Assembly (NCBI RefSeq): GCF_002008315.2
Contig: NZ_MVDG02000001.1
Span: 3,286,001-3,350,000 of the forward strand
Length of the DNA stretch: 64,000 nucleotides
Direction of reading: 5' to 3'
Origin: Arthrobacter sp. KBS0703
GTDB taxonomy: Bacteria > Actinomycetota > Actinomycetes > Actinomycetales > Micrococcaceae
Shown here: positions 1 to 7,988 of the stretch, one piece after another
Numbering within the stretch: position 1 is the first letter of the stretch
Layout: the number at the start of each line of letters is the position of its first letter
Position numbers and translations under genes: made by a program
The notes under the pieces: generated by a model
What the model saw: only the letters and a program-made list of their open reading frames with translations
Database searches by the model: none
What the model was told of the DNA's origin: nothing

Positions 1-2
1 GG

Positions 3-155
3 CAGGCGGGTTCCTGCCTTGAAGACAGGAGCCTGCACCTGGATCCGCTGCCCCTCCTGGTCCGCGGCGGCGTCATGTCCGTGGCCGTGCCCTTGCCGCA
101 GGAGAAGGCGGCTGACGTGAACGGGGTGGATGCCATGAACAGGGCGCTGACATGA
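3..155 (+). CDS. C-terminal end of an unidentified upstream protein (partial)
   Basis: An open frame enters from the left edge and runs about 50 codons to a TGA at 153-155, which overlaps the ATG of the next gene (152-154) as ATGA. That same stop-start overlap joins the following genes, which supports this being a real translated 3' end in one operon. I do not recognise the family from these residues. Its place at the head of a hydrogenase accessory block suggests another hydrogenase-associated product, but that is inference. Confidence 0.4.
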   Translation, partial: QAGSCLEDRSLHLDPLPLLVRGGVMSVAVPLPQEKAADVNGVDAMNRALT

Positions 156-835
156 ACACAGCCCCCGGGGCCGGCGGCCTGCCCGTGGCATTGCTCCGCA
201 GGATCGCCACCAGCCGGCCGGCGCCCGTGGCCGGCGAGCGCTGCGAGATGTGCGGCGAACCCATCGCAGAGCAGCACCAGCACGTGGTGGACCTGGAGAG
301 CCACGCCATGATGTGCACGTGCCGACCCTGCTACCTCCTCTTCACCGACAGCGCCGCCCACCTCCGGTACCGTGCTGTGCCGGACAGGTACGTCTCCTTT
401 CCGGACTTTGAACTTGGCCCGGGCCAGTGGGATGAGCTGGAGATTCCGGTCGGCCTGGCCTTCTTCTTCCGCAGTTCCAAGCTTGACCGGACAGTCGCGT
501 TCTACCCCGGCCCCGCCGGCGCGACGGAATCCGAGCTGCCCCTGGAGGCCTGGGGCGCCGTGCTGGCCCGCAATCCCTCCCTGGGAATGGCAGCCCCGGA
601 CACCGAGGCGCTGCTGATCCGAGGCCCGGGGCCGGACAGGCCCCAGGCCGATTGCCACCTCGTCCCCGTGGACGCCTGCTACGAACTCGTGGGGCAGCTG
701 CGCCGCCGCTGGCGCGGGTTCGACGGCGGGCAGGAGGCCCGCGAGCAGCTCGCCGCGTTCTTCGACCGCGTCAGCAGCCGCAGCAAGCCGGCGCCCGGGA
801 CCAACCGCGGTTTCCTGGCGGGGGGCCCGCCGTGA
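152..835 (+). CDS. DUF5947-like hydrogenase-associated protein
   Basis: A 227-residue soluble protein with no signal peptide or membrane segment. The N-terminal third carries Cys/His pairs (CEMCGEPI near residue 31, HQHVVDL, MMCTCRPCYLLF near residue 55) that look like a small metal-binding module; the rest is alpha/beta with WGAVLARNP and a C-terminal helical part. I assign it to the DUF5947 family, which accompanies actinobacterial NiFe-hydrogenase genes, from memory of the family. The ATG overlaps the upstream stop and the gene ends in a GTGA overlap with the next one, so it is translationally coupled. Its biochemical role is unknown; the context suggests hydrogenase assembly or electron transfer. 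Confidence 0.65.
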   Translation: MNTAPGAGGLPVALLRRIATSRPAPVAGERCEMCGEPIAEQHQHVVDLESHAMMCTCRPCYLLFTDSAAHLRYRAVPDRYVSFPDFELGPGQWDELEIPVGLAFFFRSSKLDRTVAFYPGPAGATESELPLEAWGAVLARNPSLGMAAPDTEALLIRGPGPDRPQADCHLVPVDACYELVGQLRRRWRGFDGGQEAREQLAAFFDRVSSRSKPAPGTNRGFLAGGPP

Positions 836-1488
836 CCGAGCTGACCTTCGGCGTCGTGGACATCCAGCCGGAGCCCTACGCCGCGGCCCCGCAGCTAACC
901 GCACGGCTGCGGCTCACCGAGGCCACTGGAGCCGTGGTCCATGCCATCGCCCTGCGCTGCCAGGTCCGCATTCTGCCCCAGCGCCGCGGCTACGAGCCCG
1001 AGGAGGAGGACGGGCTCCTGGATCTCTTCGGTGATCGCGGCCGCTGGCCGACCACCCTCAAGTCATTTCTCTGGATGCAGTGCAGCACCATGGTGCAGGG
1101 GTTCACCGGGAGCACCGAGGTGGACCTGCCGCTGCCCTGCACGTTTGACTTCGACGTGGCAGCGGCCAAGTACCTGCATGCCCTGCGCGGCGGCGAGATC
1201 CCCCTGGAACTGCTGTTCTCCGGAACCGTCTTCACCAAGGGCGCGGCCGGATTCGGCGTGGAGCAGGTGCCGTGGGACCTCGAAGCCTCCTACCGGCTTC
1301 CCGTGGCGGCCTGGCACCGGCTGATGGACCAGTATTTCCCCAACGCCGGCTGGATCCGGCTGGACCGCGACGTCCTGGCGGCCCTGTCGCATTACAAGTC
1401 GGCGCGGGGCCTGACGTCCTGGGAGGCCGCGGTGGAAGCCCTGCTGGCCAAGGCAGCCGCCGGCGTGAGCGGAGACCCGCTCCGATGA
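832..1488 (+). CDS. DUF6084-like hydrogenase-associated protein
   Basis: A 218-residue protein starting with GTG at 832, overlapping the TGA of the preceding gene. It begins VTELTFGVVDIQPEPYAA and reads like a beta-sandwich protein: LTARLRLTE, AIALRCQVRILPQRRGY, STEVDLPLPCTFDFDV, and a C-terminal PWDLEASYRLPVAAW followed by helices. No transmembrane segment or cofactor motif is visible. The match to DUF6084, a companion of actinobacterial uptake hydrogenases, is from recall. It ends in an ATGA overlap with the next gene. The function is unknown; it is probably a structural or assembly accessory. Confidence 0.65.
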   Translation: MTELTFGVVDIQPEPYAAAPQLTARLRLTEATGAVVHAIALRCQVRILPQRRGYEPEEEDGLLDLFGDRGRWPTTLKSFLWMQCSTMVQGFTGSTEVDLPLPCTFDFDVAAAKYLHALRGGEIPLELLFSGTVFTKGAAGFGVEQVPWDLEASYRLPVAAWHRLMDQYFPNAGWIRLDRDVLAALSHYKSARGLTSWEAAVEALLAKAAAGVSGDPLR

Positions 1489-2986
1489 ACATGAGCCTGA
1501 GCCTCGCCCGCGCGGTGGCGGATGCCGTCCTCTACGAGGGCTACCTGCTGTACCCGTACCGCGCGTCGTCGCAGAAGAACCAGGCCCGCTGGCAGTTTGG
1601 CATCCTCGGTCCGCCCGGCGCCGCCGAGGCCGGCGCCGGGGAGGAACCGCACATGTTCGCCGACTGCCTGCTGGCCCCGGGTCCGCAGGCAGAGCTGGAA
1701 GTCCATCTGCGCTTCCTGCAGCTGCAGTCGCGCGTCGCTGAAGAAGCGGACGACGGCGGCGGGTTCAGGCCGGTGGATGAGCTCGCCGTCGGTGCCGCGC
1801 GCTGGCTGAGCTGGGACGAGGCCGTCGAACAGGAAGTCAGCCTGGGACCTTTTCCGTGGCCCGGCTCCAGGAGGCAGGACTGGTCCTGCCGGTGACCGTT
1901 CCCGCGGGCCGGGACGTCGAGGAGCTCGCCGGCAGCGTCGGCCAGGCTGCCGGCCGGCTGGTGCGCCGCCGTCGTGCCCTGCACGGGGAAGTCAGGCTGG
2001 AGGCCACCGCCATGACGGACGGGCTCCTGCGGCTGAGGGTAGCGGCGGCGAACACCGCGGCGGCACTTGCCGCGGCCGGCGGCAGGCAGGACGCCATCGC
2101 CGCGTCCTTCATCGGCGCGCACCTGCTCCTGAGCCTGCGGGACGGGGACTTCGTGTCGCTGCTTGAACCGCCAGACGCGGCGCGGGCCGCCGCGCGGTCC
2201 TGTTCCCAGCACCGCTGCTGGCCGGTTCTGGCCGGGCCCGAGGGGCAGACGGACGTGCTGCTGGTCTCGCCCATCATTCTTTACGACCACCCCGCGGTGG
2301 CCCCGGAAAGTTCCGTGGCACTGTACGACTCGACGGAAATCGACGAGATCCTCACCCTGCGCGTGCTGACGCTGACCGACGAGGAGAAGACTGAGGCACG
2401 GGCCACGGATCCGCGCGCGGCGGCGATCATCGACCGCTGCGAAGCGATGTCGCCGGAAGAGCTCCAGCAGCTTCACGGGATCCTGCGCAATCCCCGCGCC
2501 TTGGCCGACCCGCCGGGGCTCACCTGGCCGACGGCCGTCGCCTCCGACGGTGCCGCTACCGAGGACCAGGCTACAGGGGGCCAAGCTCCAGGGGGCGGCG
2601 CGTCCGGGACTTCACCCGGCGGCAGCATCGAGGACCGGCCCTGGTGGGATCCGGAGGCGGATGCCAGCGTTCGGCCGGACGAGGACGCCGTCGTGATCAA
2701 CGGGGTCCCGGTGGCCCGCGGCAGCCGCGTGCGCGTGAATCCCAGCCGGCGGGCTGATGCGCAGGACCTGTTTTTTGCCGGTCAGACCGGACGCGTCACG
2801 AGCGTCCATTTCGACGTCGACGGCAGCACCCATGTGGGCCTGGTGCTCGAGAAGGACCCGGCCGCGGACCTCCATGAGGGCTACGGCCGCTCGTTCTACT
2901 ATGCGCCCGAAGAACTGGAACCGCTCGAACCGCTGCGGCCAGGAAGCGGTCCCGGGACCCGGGAGGGAAAGGAAAAGCCGCAATGA
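1485..2986 (+). CDS. hydrogenase-associated hypothetical protein, split by an apparent -1 frameshift
   Basis: Two open frames look like one protein of about 500 residues. The 5' part (ATG 1485) runs in frame to a stop at 1893-1895, but sense ends near 1853 after ...EQEVSLGPF and continues as unrelated PWPGSRRQDW. The 3' part (open from about 1856) continues VARLQEAGLVLPV and ends at 2986 after a low-complexity Gly/Thr linker and a C-terminal beta-rich domain (INGVPVARGSRVRV, DLFFAGQTGRVTSV) that resembles small SH3-like barrels. Adding one T to the T run at 1850-1853 would join them. Whether this is a sequencing error, a real mutation or two coupled genes cannot be decided here. The role is unknown; operon position implies hydrogenase biogenesis. 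Confidence 0.6.
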
Positions 2987-3102
2987 AAACAATAGGAATG
3001 GCGACCGTAACGGTGATGGCGGCGATGGCACTCTGGGCTGTCTATACGGGGATCCGTGCAGTTCCGGACATCCAGCGCTACCTGAAAATAAGGCAGATGT
3101 GA
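2983..3102 (+). CDS. 39-residue single-pass membrane protein (DUF6893-like)
   Basis: A tiny gene of 39 codons plus stop. The ATG at 2983 overlaps the preceding TGA (ATGA), and its own TGA at 3100-3102 overlaps the GTG of the next gene (GTGA). The product starts MKTIGMATVTVMAAMALWAVY, a single hydrophobic helix, followed by a conserved-looking cytosolic tail RAVPDIQRYLKIRQM. This helix plus PDIxRYLKIRxM tail matches what I recall of DUF6893 small proteins in actinobacterial hydrogenase clusters. It may anchor or assist the membrane association of the hydrogenase; that is inference. Confidence 0.6.
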   Translation: MKTIGMATVTVMAAMALWAVYTGIRAVPDIQRYLKIRQM

Positions 3103-3647
3103 CCTCGGGCGGCAGGTCCCGCACAGCTCCTTCCGGGCCACGGTCCGCGGAATCCCCGGAGAGGGCGGCCCGCGTCCTCGTGGCAGGCGTGGGGAACATA
3201 TTTCTGCGGGACGACGGGTTCGGCCCGGAAGTCGCCCGGCGGCTGGCCGCCGAGACCCCGGCGATGCGGGACGTCCGGTTCGTGGACTACGGCATCCGCG
3301 GCATGCATCTGGCCTACGATCTCCTCGGCGGGGTGGATGTCCTGGTGCTTGTGGACGCGGTGCCGCCGGACGCAGCCGGGGTAACGGCACCCGGAAGTAT
3401 CCGGGTGCTGCGGGTCCGGCCAGAGGATCTTGGCCGCGGAGCGTCCCTGGATCCCCACGGCATGGATCCCGTGGCAGTGCTGGGCCGCCTCCGCTCGCTG
3501 GGCGGTGAACTGCCCCTCACGTACGTCGTGGGCTGCGTGCCTGCCGACGTGGCCGAAGGCATCGGCCTCTCTGACGCGGTCACGGCCGCCGTCCCCGAGG
3601 CGATCGCCGTCGTCGGCTCACTCCTGGACCAACACACCACCACTTAA
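3099..3647 (+). CDS. hydrogenase maturation protease (HyaD/HybD family)
   Basis: A 182-residue peptidase of the M52 family that clips the C-terminus of the NiFe-hydrogenase large subunit after nickel insertion. The sequence shows the N-terminal beta-strand and loop RVLVAGVGNIFLRDDGFGPEVA, then FVDYGIRGMHLAYDL, DVLVLVDAV and a late His in LDPHGMDPVAVL, in the order expected for HybD-type enzymes, where a Glu/Asp, an Asp and a His bind nickel. A GTG start at 3099 overlaps the preceding stop and gives a roughly 20-residue extension before the core. Its partner HypC follows 13 bp downstream. Confidence 0.88.
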   Translation: MTSGGRSRTAPSGPRSAESPERAARVLVAGVGNIFLRDDGFGPEVARRLAAETPAMRDVRFVDYGIRGMHLAYDLLGGVDVLVLVDAVPPDAAGVTAPGSIRVLRVRPEDLGRGASLDPHGMDPVAVLGRLRSLGGELPLTYVVGCVPADVAEGIGLSDAVTAAVPEAIAVVGSLLDQHTTT

Positions 3648-3660
3648 GGCGGTACCGGCT

Positions 3661-3942
3661 ATGTGCCTCGGAATACCCGGCCAGGTCATCGAGCTCGTCG
3701 AGGGCTACGGCGACCAGCTCGCACTCGTCGATGTGGCCGGGGTGCCCCGGAGAATCAACATCGGCCTGCTGGACGAAGGCCCGCTCGAACCCGGCAGCTG
3801 GGTTCTCATCCACATGGGTTTCGCCCTGGAACGGGTTGACGCGGCAGGCGCGGAACGCGCAATGGGCGGCCTGGAACTGATGGGCCGGGCAAGGGAACCA
3901 GAAGGCGAGGCCGGCGAGGACCGGCGGTTAGGACCGGCATAG
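3661..3942 (+). CDS. hypC: HypC/HybG-family hydrogenase maturation chaperone
   Basis: A 93-residue protein starting MCLGIPGQVIEL, the hallmark of HypC, whose Cys2 coordinates iron during assembly of the Fe(CN)2CO unit and contacts the large-subunit precursor. The middle shows ALVDVAGVPRRINIGLL and the end of the fold GSWVLIHMGFALERVD, all canonical. A short charged tail follows. It is the last gene of the forward accessory block and is convergent with the DUF6390-like gene 30 bp away. Confidence 0.93.
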   Translation: MCLGIPGQVIELVEGYGDQLALVDVAGVPRRINIGLLDEGPLEPGSWVLIHMGFALERVDAAGAERAMGGLELMGRAREPEGEAGEDRRLGPA

Positions 3943-3972
3943 ACGGCCGGTTCGTTCAGCCTCCGAGCCGGT

Positions 3973-4746
3973 TCAGCGCCCGAGCGCGATTGCCGCGCCG
4001 CGGTGTTCAACGCCGCTGTTGGCAATCTTGAGGTGGCGCGCCGTGAAGAGCTTCAGCTGCTGCAGCTGGTGCGGTGTCAGGCGGTCGCACACCCAGTCCC
4101 AGTGGAGGGACACGACGTCGCCCACGGCCAGGTCCGCCACGAATCCTGTTCCGTTCACGGCGTACTTGGCGGATTCCGCCACAGGTTCGCCCGCCGCCAG
4201 CGCCGTGCCGTCCCACACGAGCGGCCGGGACAGCACCACGGCCTCGTCGCCGGTGATCGTCAGCACCTGGCCCCACCTGATCCGGCACCGGTCCAGCACG
4301 TTCAACGCCGTGGCATGCCGGCGCTCGTCCCGGAGCAGGCCCAGCCACGGATAGATCTCGAAGACGTGGAAACTGTGGTGCGGGACTCCGCCGGCCAGTA
4401 CCCCCTCCACCAGATGCCGGAACTGCCGCCCGGTGCGGGCCCGGAACCGGTCCTCCATGGAGTTGCCGATGTTGGTGATACCCACGGAGTCCAGCAGGCT
4501 GTTGCCCACCCAGTACGCTTCGACCACCCGCGCATCAAGGGGATCGGATATGCCGTGCGAGCCGGCGATGAGTTCCAGGTACGGCCACGCTCCGGCGAAG
4601 CCTTTGGCCAGCTCGCGGAGCCCCTGGTCCGTGACGCCGGACTGGCCGTAGTGCAGCAGGGCATCACTGTCCGGAGGCCCGCAACTCCCGCGGGAATTCG
4701 GCGGGTAAGCGTAGCGGACAAACAACTGGGCACCATCGATAACCAT
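3973..4746 (-). CDS. DUF6390-like protein, hydrogenase-associated
   Basis: About 257 residues, starting MVIDGAQLFVRYAYPPN and containing CGPPDSDALLHYG, ELAKGFAGAWPYLELIAG, VVEAYWVGNSLLD, HSFHVFEIYPWLGLLR and LDRCRIRWGQVL. The pattern matches the DUF6390 family that I recall next to actinobacterial hydrogenase genes. I chose ATG 4746 over the adjacent GTG 4749 because an AGAAGGTGG-like ribosome site lies upstream. No signal peptide or membrane segment. The function is unknown; conserved His and Cys residues would suit a metal or cofactor role, which is inference. Confidence 0.6.
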   Translation of the reverse strand: MVIDGAQLFVRYAYPPNSRGSCGPPDSDALLHYGQSGVTDQGLRELAKGFAGAWPYLELIAGSHGISDPLDARVVEAYWVGNSLLDSVGITNIGNSMEDRFRARTGRQFRHLVEGVLAGGVPHHSFHVFEIYPWLGLLRDERRHATALNVLDRCRIRWGQVLTITGDEAVVLSRPLVWDGTALAAGEPVAESAKYAVNGTGFVADLAVGDVVSLHWDWVCDRLTPHQLQQLKLFTARHLKIANSGVEHRGAAIALGR

Positions 4747-4887
4747 CACGTGGCCACCTTCTGCAAGCGTCCTCTGAAAGTAGCACCGGGGTCTGCCAGC
4801 GACAAGGCCCGGACCCCCGGATGAAAGCGTTGACAGCCCTGCCCTTCAAGCGGATGCTGTGAAGACCGACGCGCAGGAGGTCAGACT

Positions 4888-6039
4888 ATGGGAGTCGCCG
4901 ATCTTAACCGACGCACTGCCCTCCAAGTGCTGGTGGCCGGCGGCTCCGCAGCCTTCCTCGCCGGATGCGGCGCATCCGGCTCCGCACCGCCGTCGTCCCC
5001 TTCCGGCAGCAGCGGCGGTTCAGGCGCGGACAGCATCAGCATCACGGACCAGCGCGGCAAGACAGTGACGTTCTCCCGGCCGGTCACGCGGGTGGTGACC
5101 ATCCCCATGCCGGCGGCGTCGCTGCTGGTCGCCGTCGACCGGACCGCGGACCATCTCGCCGCCATGCACAATGTGTCGTGGGTGGCGATGCGCGACGGCA
5201 TCATGGGCACCATGTTTCCCAAGGCGCTGAGCGTCCCGCATGAGATAGCCACCCAGGACTTCACCGCGAACGTCGAGAGCGTGCGCGCCCTGAACCCCGA
5301 CGTCGTGATCCAGTGGTCGGACGAGCAGCTCGTTGAACCCCTGGAAAAGGCAGGCCTCCAGGTGGTCGGGCTGAAAAACACGGGCCGGCAGGAGGATGTG
5401 GACGTCTGGGTGGCCATGTTCGCGGCCATGCTCGGCAAACCCGAGCGGGCCACGGAGATCAAAACGCGGAGTGACCAGGAACTGGCGGCGATCAAGGCCC
5501 AGGCGGCCGGCCGCGGCGCCGAAGGCCCCAGCATCCTCTACTTCAACCGCTTCACGGAAGGCCTCAAGGTTGCCGCGGCGAACAGCTATAACGACTTCTA
5601 CATCAAGCTGGTGGGCGGCACCAACCCCGCCACTGGCAAGGATCCGCTGCCGGGGTCAGGCATGGTGGGGCTGGACGTGGAACAGGTCCTGAGCTGGGAC
5701 CCGGAGATCATCCTGCTGGGCAATTTCGACTCCGCCCTGCCGCAGGACATCTACTCGGATCCCGTGTGGCGGAACGTGTCCGCCGTCCGTTCGCACCGCG
5801 TCTACAAGGTGCCCCTGGGCGGCTACCGCTGGGATCCGCCCGGGCAGGAGTCCCCGCTGATGTGGCACTGGCTCGCCGACATCGCCTTCCCGCAGCAGCA
5901 GTCACCCCTGCGCGGCAAGGCCGCCGAGTACTTCCAGTTCCTCTACGACCACGAGCTCACGGCGGCGGAACTGGACAAGATTCTCTGGACCGCGGCCAAC
6001 GGCGGCTCCGCCCACTATCAGCAATTCAATGCTGGATGA
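4888..6039 (+). CDS. FecB/BtuF-type metal or metal-chelate substrate-binding lipoprotein
   Basis: A 383-residue secreted lipoprotein: an N-terminal twin-Arg (NRRTAL), hydrophobic core and lipobox LAGC (Cys27), then a Ser/Gly linker and the helical-backbone binding fold (ITDQRGKTVTF, RVVTIPMPAASLL, ESVRALNPDVVIQWSD, VLSWDPEIILLGNFD). This is the class III periplasmic-binding fold used for ferric siderophores, haem, cobalamin and some nickel chelates. The start at 4888 is set by a GCAGGAGG site 8 bp upstream. The stop overlaps the permease start by 11 bp. The ligand is not readable; nearby NiFe-hydrogenase maturation genes make nickel or iron supply plausible. Confidence 0.85.
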   Translation: MGVADLNRRTALQVLVAGGSAAFLAGCGASGSAPPSSPSGSSGGSGADSISITDQRGKTVTFSRPVTRVVTIPMPAASLLVAVDRTADHLAAMHNVSWVAMRDGIMGTMFPKALSVPHEIATQDFTANVESVRALNPDVVIQWSDEQLVEPLEKAGLQVVGLKNTGRQEDVDVWVAMFAAMLGKPERATEIKTRSDQELAAIKAQAAGRGAEGPSILYFNRFTEGLKVAAANSYNDFYIKLVGGTNPATGKDPLPGSGMVGLDVEQVLSWDPEIILLGNFDSALPQDIYSDPVWRNVSAVRSHRVYKVPLGGYRWDPPGQESPLMWHWLADIAFPQQQSPLRGKAAEYFQFLYDHELTAAELDKILWTAANGGSAHYQQFNAG

Positions 6040-7139
6040 AGCCAGGTCCCCGCGTCTGAAAAACCGCCGAGTGCGTGCCGGGCGGAATGCCTCCGTCCCG
6101 CGCCCGCGCGACCGGCGGAGCGAACCGGCAATCTTCGCCCCCATCGCCCTCACGGCCGCTTTGCTGATTGCGGTGGGGCTGCTGGCGCTGGCTGTGGGCC
6201 GGTACAGCGTGCCGCTCTGGCATGTGGTCCAGATCCTCACAGCCCAGCTCGTCCCGGTCCCCGTCGAAGCCAGCGGCACCGAACAAAACGTGGTGCTGCT
6301 GGTCCGCCTGCCCCGGATCCTGCTCGCCCTGCTGGTGGGCGGCGGCCTGGCAATCGGCGGCGCCGCCCTGCAGGCCATCTTCCGCAATCCGCTGGTCAGT
6401 CCGGACATCATCGGGGTCTCCGCGGGGGCGTCCTTCGGAGGTGCGCTGGCCCTGCTGCTCGGCCTGGGCTCGGTCCTCCTGGTGGCGGGCTCGTTTGTGT
6501 TTGGCCTGGTGGCCCTCGGCACGCTGTTCCTGATCACCTCGGGCCGCGCGGGGACGCCCATGCTGATGATCGTCCTCGGCGGCGTGGTGACGGGTTCCTT
6601 CTTCTCAGCCCTCGTCGCCCTGGTCACGTACATCGCGGACCCCAACACCACGCTGCCGGCCATCGTCTTCTGGCTGCTCGGCAGCGTATCCTCAGCCACG
6701 TTCACCAAGGTGATGGTCGCGCTCGTCCCGATCCTCGGCGGCGCCGTGGTCCTGGTGGCCCTGCGCTGGCGGATCAATGTGCTTTCCCTGGGTGACGACG
6801 ACGCCGCCGCCCTCGGCGTGCGGCCCCCCGCTGCGCTGGGCGGTGCTCGTCGCGGTGGCGCTGATCGTGGCGGCGCGGTCGCCTGTCTCTTATACACATC
6901 TAGATGTGTATAAGAGACAGGTGCCGCACCTGGCCCGGATGTGGGTGGGGCCGGACCACCGGGTGCTGCTGCCGGTGTCCTTCCTGCTCGGCGGGGCATA
7001 CATCGTGCTCGTGGACACGGTGGCCCGCACCGCGACCGCCGGCGAGATCCCGCTGGGCGTGCTCACCGCCCTGATCGGCGCCCCGGTTTTCTTCGTGCTG
7101 CTGCGGCGGAACCGGGAGAGGATCTGGGAAAATGCTTGA
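6029..7139 (+). CDS. FecCD-family ABC permease, broken by an adapter join and a poly-C indel
   Basis: Multi-span permease of the FecCD/BtuC family: after a basic N-terminus come hydrophobic segments and the signature LVRLPRILLALLVGGGLAIG, GGAALQAIFRNPLVSPDIIG with SAGASFG. The frame opens at 6029 and is sound to about 6823. A six-C run (6824-6829) appears one C too long, after which sense continues in another frame as LRWAVLVAVALIVAA. A 38-bp adapter palindrome (6883-6920) then replaces the conserved stretch that precedes VPHLARMWVG; family members have a G-x-I-G-F/W-V-G-L segment there. The C-terminus (ILLGG-like loop, VFFVLLRRNRERIW) ends at 7139, overlapping the ATPase start. I treat it as an intact gene damaged by the assembly. 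Confidence 0.8.
6883..6920. other. Tn5 mosaic-end adapter junction (assembly artefact) 1
   Basis: A 38-bp perfect palindrome: the 19-bp mosaic end CTGTCTCTTATACACATCT followed directly by its reverse complement. This is the Nextera mate-pair junction adapter. It sits inside the FecCD permease gene, where about 14 conserved codons appear to be missing. Confidence 0.97.
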
Positions 7140-7893
7140 GCTCGACGGGGTGGGGTTCGGCTACAGCCTGAAGAACTGGGTTTTCCGCGGCGTCAGCTTC
7201 CGTGTTCCACCGGGCAGCGCCACGGCAGTGCTGGGGCCCAACGGCAGCGGCAAGACCACGCTGGTGCGCTGCGCCGCCGGGCTGCTGGCACCCGCGGAAG
7301 GGACGGTCCGGCGGACCGACAACGCCGGCTACGTGCCGCAGGCCCATGGCAGCGCGTTCGCCTACCGCGCGCTGGATATGGTCCTGATGGGCCGGGCACG
7401 GCAGGTGGGTGTCTTCCGGACGCCGGGATCGGCGGACCGCGCCGCTGCCGCCGAGGCCATGGACAGGGCGGGCGCCACCAGCCTGGGCGACCGGCTGTTC
7501 CCGACGCTGAGCGGCGGTGAACAGCAGCTGATCCTGATCGCCCGGGCCATCGTGGCCGGCTCGCCCCTCCTGGTGCTGGACGAGCCTGCCACGGGCCTTG
7601 ACCTGAAAAACCAGGTGCGCGTCCTGACGCTCCTGCGCGAACTGATGGCGGACGGAATGGCCCTGCTGCTGAGCACCCACCAGCCCGACCATGCCCTGCA
7701 CCTCGCGGACCGGGTGGTCCTGCTGGGGCGGAACGGCGCACGGACCGGACCGGCCGCGGACCTGCTCACGGACACTGAGCTTTCCGCCCTCTACGGCGTT
7801 CCGGTCAGCACGGTTTCCTATTCCGACGACGGCACGCGCCGCCGGACCATCGTGGTGCACTACGGAGACGCCGGCACCCGGCACGCCGGTTGA
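7132..7893 (+). CDS. FecE/BtuD-type ABC ATPase
   Basis: A 253-residue nucleotide-binding subunit for the preceding permease and lipoprotein. Walker A GPNGSGKT lies near residue 38, the Q-loop near YVPQAH, the signature LSGGEQQ near residue 126, Walker B PLLVLDEPA near residue 145 and the H-loop LSTHQPDHAL near residue 180. Its ATG overlaps the permease stop, so the three genes form one operon. It powers import of the chelate bound by the lipoprotein. The C-terminal tail (GVPVSTVSYSDDGTRRR) is typical of the FecE/ZnuC side of the family. Confidence 0.9.
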   Translation: MLELDGVGFGYSLKNWVFRGVSFRVPPGSATAVLGPNGSGKTTLVRCAAGLLAPAEGTVRRTDNAGYVPQAHGSAFAYRALDMVLMGRARQVGVFRTPGSADRAAAAEAMDRAGATSLGDRLFPTLSGGEQQLILIARAIVAGSPLLVLDEPATGLDLKNQVRVLTLLRELMADGMALLLSTHQPDHALHLADRVVLLGRNGARTGPAADLLTDTELSALYGVPVSTVSYSDDGTRRRTIVVHYGDAGTRHAG

Positions 7894-7904
7894 GGCCGCC
7901 GGGT

Positions 7905-7936
7905 GAGCCTGTCGAAACCCCGGTCTCGACAGGCTC
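7905..7936. repeat. 11-bp inverted repeat behind the metal importer; REP-like or terminator
   Basis: GAGCCTGTCGA (7905-7915) pairs perfectly with TCGACAGGCTC (7926-7936) around a 10-nt loop, just after the ATPase stop and before the convergent ppc gene. There is no T run, so a bidirectional stem-loop or REP-like element is as likely as an intrinsic terminator. Its first 19 bases recur with one mismatch at 19387-19405. Confidence 0.6.
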
Positions 7937-7988
7937 GGCCAGCGGCCGACGGTCCCGGCAAGCACTGCCAGCGGCCCGGCGCCGGGGC

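Noticed and set aside
6883-6920. The repeated 38-bp palindrome as a native transposon end, phage site or operator
   Set aside because: It is exactly two Tn5 mosaic ends head to head, has no transposase or target duplication, and always interrupts conserved genes.
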